From Membranipora membranacea (lineage: Eukaryota; Bryozoa; Gymnolaemata; Cheilostomatida; Membraniporidae), in the NCBI GenBank assembly GCA_914767715.1, contig OU612067.1:26262162-26326161 (forward strand): a DNA stretch of 64,000 nucleotides. Direction: 5' to 3'. Within the stretch, counting starts at the first letter, position 1. Each line of letters opens with the position of its first letter. The position numbers and the translations under genes are program-made. Below, piece after piece: positions 59,716 to 64,000 of this stretch. Below the pieces are notes generated by a model. That model saw only the letters and a list, made by a program, of their open reading frames with translations, was not told the origin of the DNA and searched no databases.

Positions 59716-62700
59716 ATGTCTTTACTAAAAGATTCAGATAAAATTTCTCGTCTTAGATCTTTAGCACCCTCACTTAATTCTGGGACAATCTCTTTCCGAG
59801 CTGGCTCGAAAATCAGGCTGATGCAAATGGAAGCCAAAGCTAACAAGGCAGCACTCCAAAAGGAACTTGAGGCCTCTCAAACAACCCTAGCGCTGCAGCA
59901 GCAAGCCCAGCAGATCGCAATTACGAGCAGAATCTGATGCTGCTGTTGCTCAGGAAAAAATCATATCGCAAGCAATTGAGGAGGATAAAATTGTTTCACT
60001 TTTCAGCCCACCTTCTCAACATAAACACGATGTCACAAAACCTGTTCCTCAGCAAACCAGTAAATATTCTGATCCTATGCAAATCACATTACCGCAAGTT
60101 GAACCCACTGACCTACCAAATACAAGCGCACCTCCGCCACAGCCAGTAAGACAGCGACCAAATCAAACATCTGCTCCTCAACTTGTGTATCTATCACCAG
60201 ACAATTATAATCACAGCCATGCACAGGGTCCAATCGCAGTCAGTCCATTACAAATTGGCTCCACAACCTCAGAACAGCAAGCATTCGCTACAACATTAGC
60301 CCAAGCTATCCACACTATCAAACTCAAACCTGCCGAGCCCGCCATATTCTATGATGGTCCTCTTGATTATTTAGACTGCAAAGTATCATTTGAAGGCCTT
60401 ATTGAGAGTGGCAGTTATGCCCCTCTACAAAAACTAGCCCTCCTCCAGCAGTATCTGGGTGGTATGGCAAAAAGAGAAGCATAAAAATTATTCCAAATTG
60501 GTACTCAAGAAGCCTTCCAAGCGGCAAAAAGAAAACTAGATAAAAGGTTTGGCAAACCTCACATCCTCACTGAAGCATACCTTTCCAACCTCGAACAGTG
60601 GCCCCTCCTCAAAGAACAAGATGGGGAGGCACTGGAAGGGCTTGTTGATTTTTTAGATTCATGTCAAACCGCTATGACAAAATTACCGGAGTTACGCTGC
60701 CTCAATGAGAGGCTCGAAAATGAAAACATTCTAATGAAGCTACCACTTTCCATAGGAGATCGTTGGGTCATAATAGCAACTGATATCGAGGCTAACACAA
60801 TGAAGTTCTCATCTCTATTTGATTTCACCCATTTCTTGACAAAGGAAGCTGATATAGCTAGTAACAGCCTCAACAAAGCCCTCACTAGAAGAGCAATATC
60901 ATATCACAAATATGATGGGCACAAAGAAATCAAAACCCCTCACCAACCTGAAAAGCGTGTAACCACACTGCTCACATCTGAAAGTCACACATCATTTGAA
61001 CACAATACATCAACAGATAGAAACAAACCAAAACATAAAAGATCTCCATGCATATTTTGTAACATGGACAACCACACCACAGGTAAATGTTTTCAGTTGA
61101 CAAAAGCATCCGATGAAGACAAAGAAAAATTCTTTACTGACGAAAATCTGTGTTTTTCATGCGCAAAGCCATACCACAGCATGAATAAGTGTAAGCATCC
61201 AGACTCATGGCACTCATGCACCAAAAGAGATTGTGGTGACAACTTCTTAGAGTGTTCCATGACTATTACACTCGAGGCAGCGAAAGTAAGACCTCTCCAA
61301 CGACACTTTCATCAAATCCTCCCCAAAACCAACAGCAATGACAATAACGCCTCATATCCCGATCAACAGCAAAGATCAAATAAAATACAAGGCAGCGAAG
61401 ATAAGACCTCAAAATCAAAACCAGCAAACAATAATATACCTGAACCACAAGCAAGCAATCATGCCACTGCTACAGTGCGCAACTGCACATATGCAGACAA
61501 TAAACCCGCTAACCTAGCATCATGGACCATTCCAGTATATGTGTCATCATTAGAAAACCCTGATCAAAAGACTCTTGTTTGTGCTCTACTAGACTCTGGG
61601 TCAAATAGAACCTCATAAGTCAGAATACTCTGCAGAAACTCAAGATATCCTCATGAAACAGAAATGAAAAGTAGCACTCTTACTGATGTTAATGGAACCA
61701 ATATAACAAACAGAAATATATAAATCTACCAACATGCGTAAAGCCAATCACACATCCCATTCAATAGGGAAGATATACCCAACTCAATGTCTGTACAAGA
61801 CTGGCCCATTTACACAATCTTGCAACTAAATTTATTGCAGCAAAACATGGAAATACATTAGAACTTGGACTGCTGATAGGGAATAACCATAGACCTACTA
61901 ATAATATTTATTATTAGTAGGTCTATGGGAATAACTTACCACAGGTGTTTATCTCCAGGCAAGAAGTAAGTAGGGCAGATCATGAGCCTTTCTTCTGGCC
62001 TACTGACCTGGGATGGATTTTGATTGGAAATACAGCAAAGCATTCCCCATTAATCATTCAACTACTATAGTAAACCTAGCAATTTCTCAACCAACCACAA
62101 GAGAACATATTTCTCTCAAAATAGAAGCAGAGAAACCCAATCCTGATAATGATGATAACAATGTCAATCTAGAAACTAAGCCAAACAAAGTTCCCAGTTC
62201 TGACTTCCATTCTAAGCAAGCTGATGAAACTCTTTCCACTGATGATAAAAACTTTCTAAAGACCATGAAAAACCACGTCTATAAAGATGATGATGGTCAT
62301 ACCACAATGCCGCTGCCTATTAAATGCAAGCCAAGTGTACAGAAATCCAAAATCATGACACTAAATCCTTCCAAACTACTACGGAAGAAACTCTCTGATC
62401 CATTGTTTTCCGAACACTATCACAAATTCACATCTCAAGGTGATGCCGATATCATTCCTCCTTATCAGCGAGGGAATGCTGAATCATATTATGGTGTATA
62501 CATCCCTAAAGAACCTGATAAAATCCGCTTTGTTTTATAAAGCGCTGCCAAGGGGGGAGGCAGGATATCAGACAGCTTTCAGTTTAGCTCCTTTCCTAAT
62601 CTTAACCCTTCAACTGGTAGGGTTGTTTTATCCACCAATGCATCTATCTATGACCCTTTCGGTTTCATATCTCCTTACATCCTCCAAAGTAATAACATTC

Positions 62701-62795
62701 TCCAAGACATGTACAGAATAGCTTCCGCTTTGGAGAACCCACTGACTGGTGGCCTCTTATTATGGTGGGAAAGCTGGAAATCATCTATCTGATCT
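59716..62795 (+). pseudogene. BEL/Pao LTR retrotransposon remnant (gag-pol, internally deleted)
   Basis: The gag start is near 59716 and is followed by a frame change at about 59935. The Pao gag core is at about 60340-60480 (FYDGPLDYLDCKVSFEGLIE), ending in a stop at 60481, and continues to 60900. A zinc-knuckle region (CIFCNMDNHTTGKCF, CFSCAKPYHSMNKC) lies near 61050-61200. The protease motif LLDSGSNRTS is at about 61590 and is followed by a stop. A TDLGWILIG block lies near 62005. The frame 62013-62540 leads into the start of the reverse transcriptase and then jumps to YDPFGFISPYILQSNNILQD (~62645), which normally follows the RT/RNase H core. The catalytic core is therefore deleted. Neither LTR was found. 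The copy cannot move. Confidence 0.85.
61880..61935. mobile_element. Palindromic mini-insertion F (40 bp) inside the BEL/Pao remnant, exact 8-bp duplication
   Basis: GGAATAAC at 61880-61887 and 61928-61935 flanks a 40-bp hairpin whose arms begin CATAGACCTACTAATAA, perfectly paired around a 6-base centre. The insert adds stop codons. Without it the frame runs through LLIGNN into LPQVF, as expected for Pao elements. Confidence 0.8.
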
Positions 62796-63170
62796 TTCTA
62801 ACATTGACATCAAATAGATACTTACAGTGCTTGTCTGATAAACTGAATCAGCAGAAATTTGTATAGATGTCTAGAAAATGATAATTGAAAAAATTATCCA
62901 GATATCTCTGATCAGTTGGAAAGTGTAGTCAATTCAATCCAATTATATCCTCTTTTGAATGGAGTGAATTGACTTAACGCTTTGCAATGCTGACGGTATT
63001 GCTTGTAAGTGTTGTAAATTCTAAGTGTTTCGCTGTTTTAAAATGGCTCTACATTAACAGAAATCCAAGCTGAACATTACCATTTATGACTATTACTCAT
63101 TTTCAGACACACTTAACCTGTGTTTTATTACTTATAAAATTATTTAGATTTTTTTCTCTCTTTGTAACAG

Positions 63171-63304
63171 ATGATTCTCAACGGTACATGTATGATGTGT
63201 TAGGCACCAAGGAATTTTTGCTCACCCTGAATATGAAGAGCCTTTCAAAATTACCAAATCTACGCAAACGACTCATCTCACACACAATCAACACAAACAC
63301 ATAA
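63171..63304 (+). other. Orphan terminal exon-like frame
   Basis: After a good acceptor (TTTGTAACAG at 63170) a phase-1 frame reads DDSQRYMYDVLGTKEFLLTL, then SLSKLPNLRKRL, and stops at 63304. Y-M-Y-x-x-x-G-T-K-x-x-L-L aligns loosely with Y-L-W-x-x-x-G-S-K-x-x-I-I of MGN exon 2, and the entry phase is the same. It could be a diverged fourth copy or an unrelated exon. No upstream exon was found. Confidence 0.35.
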
Positions 63305-63322
63305 GACATAACCAGTTCCATT

Positions 63323-63702
63323 GTCAGTCTTTATCTTCCATATTTCTTTGTTATTTATTTATTCCAGATTTACATGGATGACAGATGGTTTATCCAGAGT
63401 GTGAGTGGTTTTTGGAAATTGTCTAATGCTATTGTGTTTGGGACAATGGCAAACATAGTGAATATGGTCATCCTGGTTCGCACCACAACCAGGACATGAG
63501 GGCTCATCGGCTTATCTTGATTTAGTCAGGTGATACCTGAACTGTTCATGGCCCGTAATTTAAAAAAAAAATTTTTTAACGTTTATTGACAAGCAATCTC
63601 CATCATTAAAATGATGTTCTTCCTATTTTGCCAAGATAAAACAAAAATAAATAAATCTGGAATAAATAAATAACGAAGAAATATGGAAGATAAAGACTAA
63701 CA
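63323..63702. mobile_element. Pair of inverted LINE 3' ends (50-bp arms, 48/50 identical)
   Basis: 63323-63372 and 63653-63702 are reverse complements with two mismatches. Between them, on the minus strand, lies the zinc-ribbon tail of a LINE protein (CPGCGANQDDHIHYVCHCPK, near 63500-63445), which runs into the left arm and stops there. The right arm has the same 3' end in the opposite direction. So two LINE tails face outward. Confidence 0.65.
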
Positions 63703-64000
63703 GTGTTATTATTAAAATTTCCTAAATTTAGTTCGCTAACTTGCTTACTGTCACCTTGCAGCCAATCTAATCATAGCCACGCGCATAACCACAGAGCAAA
63801 TCACCTCTGTTATCGTGGTAGAAACATGACTAAAGGTCACAGGTTATAGTTCTAAGTTACTGTAAGAACTGCTAATTGTGATGGCAATGAATAGTCTGTT
63901 TATTCTTCTGATAATAAATGATGATCTCTAACCAAGAAATCTAAACATCTTCAAGATGGTTGACAATAATAATTGGTATCAAGTTGGGCTGCTGTAATAA
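63703..64000. other. Window edge, nothing recognised
   Basis: No frame, RNA gene or repeat is supported in the last 300 bases. Confidence 0.4.

Noticed and set aside
1-64000. CRISPR arrays, bacterial operons, riboswitches, prophage
   Set aside because: Intron-bearing animal genes throughout; none of the direct repeats has a spacer architecture.

Overview
The window is nuclear DNA of an animal. It is AT-rich and has many GT-AG introns, low-GC intergenic DNA, TATA promoters and a dense mix of decayed retroelements and short DNA transposons. The style of the ankyrin repeats in one gene (a pattern close to LTxxQxxxLLxIQDxxGxTPLHxA) resembles predicted proteins I know from demosponges. I therefore lean towards a sponge or another early-branching marine invertebrate, but the window alone does not prove this.

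Layout. 1-2.5 kb: a ~180-bp tandem repeat, a broken non-LTR retrotransposon and a tRNA-derived SINE. 3.2-6.0 kb (-): a complete three-exon gene for a 540-residue ankyrin plus heptad coiled-coil protein. 6-12.5 kb: LINE fragments and a second SINE. 12.6-14.1 kb (-): a two-exon NET-family (Noc/Elbow/ZNF503/ZNF703/TLP-1) zinc-finger gene, followed by ~8.5 kb without genes that holds a PIF/Harbinger-like element with a MADF remnant. 22.5-42.1 kb (-): a complete PGAP1 gene (GPI inositol-deacylase). I could place 22 coding exons, all phase-compatible, giving 919 residues. A three-exon gene of unknown function lies on the opposite strand inside its largest intron (28.8-31.3 kb). 44.5-58.4 kb (+): three tandem paralogues of a small three-exon gene family that I do not recognise. 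Each begins MGN (a likely N-myristoylation signal), each has a TATA box 104-119 bp upstream of the ATG, and all share intron phases. 59.7-62.8 kb: a decayed BEL/Pao retrotransposon. 63.1-63.7 kb: an orphan exon and a pair of inverted LINE tails.

The most unusual pattern is scattered through the window. At least seven tiny palindromic insertions (about 18-40 bp) are each flanked by direct repeats of 8 bp (9 bp in one case). One sits in a tandem-repeat unit whose sister units preserve the empty site. Two interrupt retrotransposon reading frames that become contiguous when the insert and one repeat are ignored. One is nested in the Harbinger element. They look like target-site duplications made by a transposase that leaves 8-bp duplications (hAT-like), around elements reduced to little more than fused terminal inverted repeats.

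The other new-looking item is the MGN gene array: small, rapidly diverging, probably membrane-anchored proteins with a conserved GFNLxDFSEI core.
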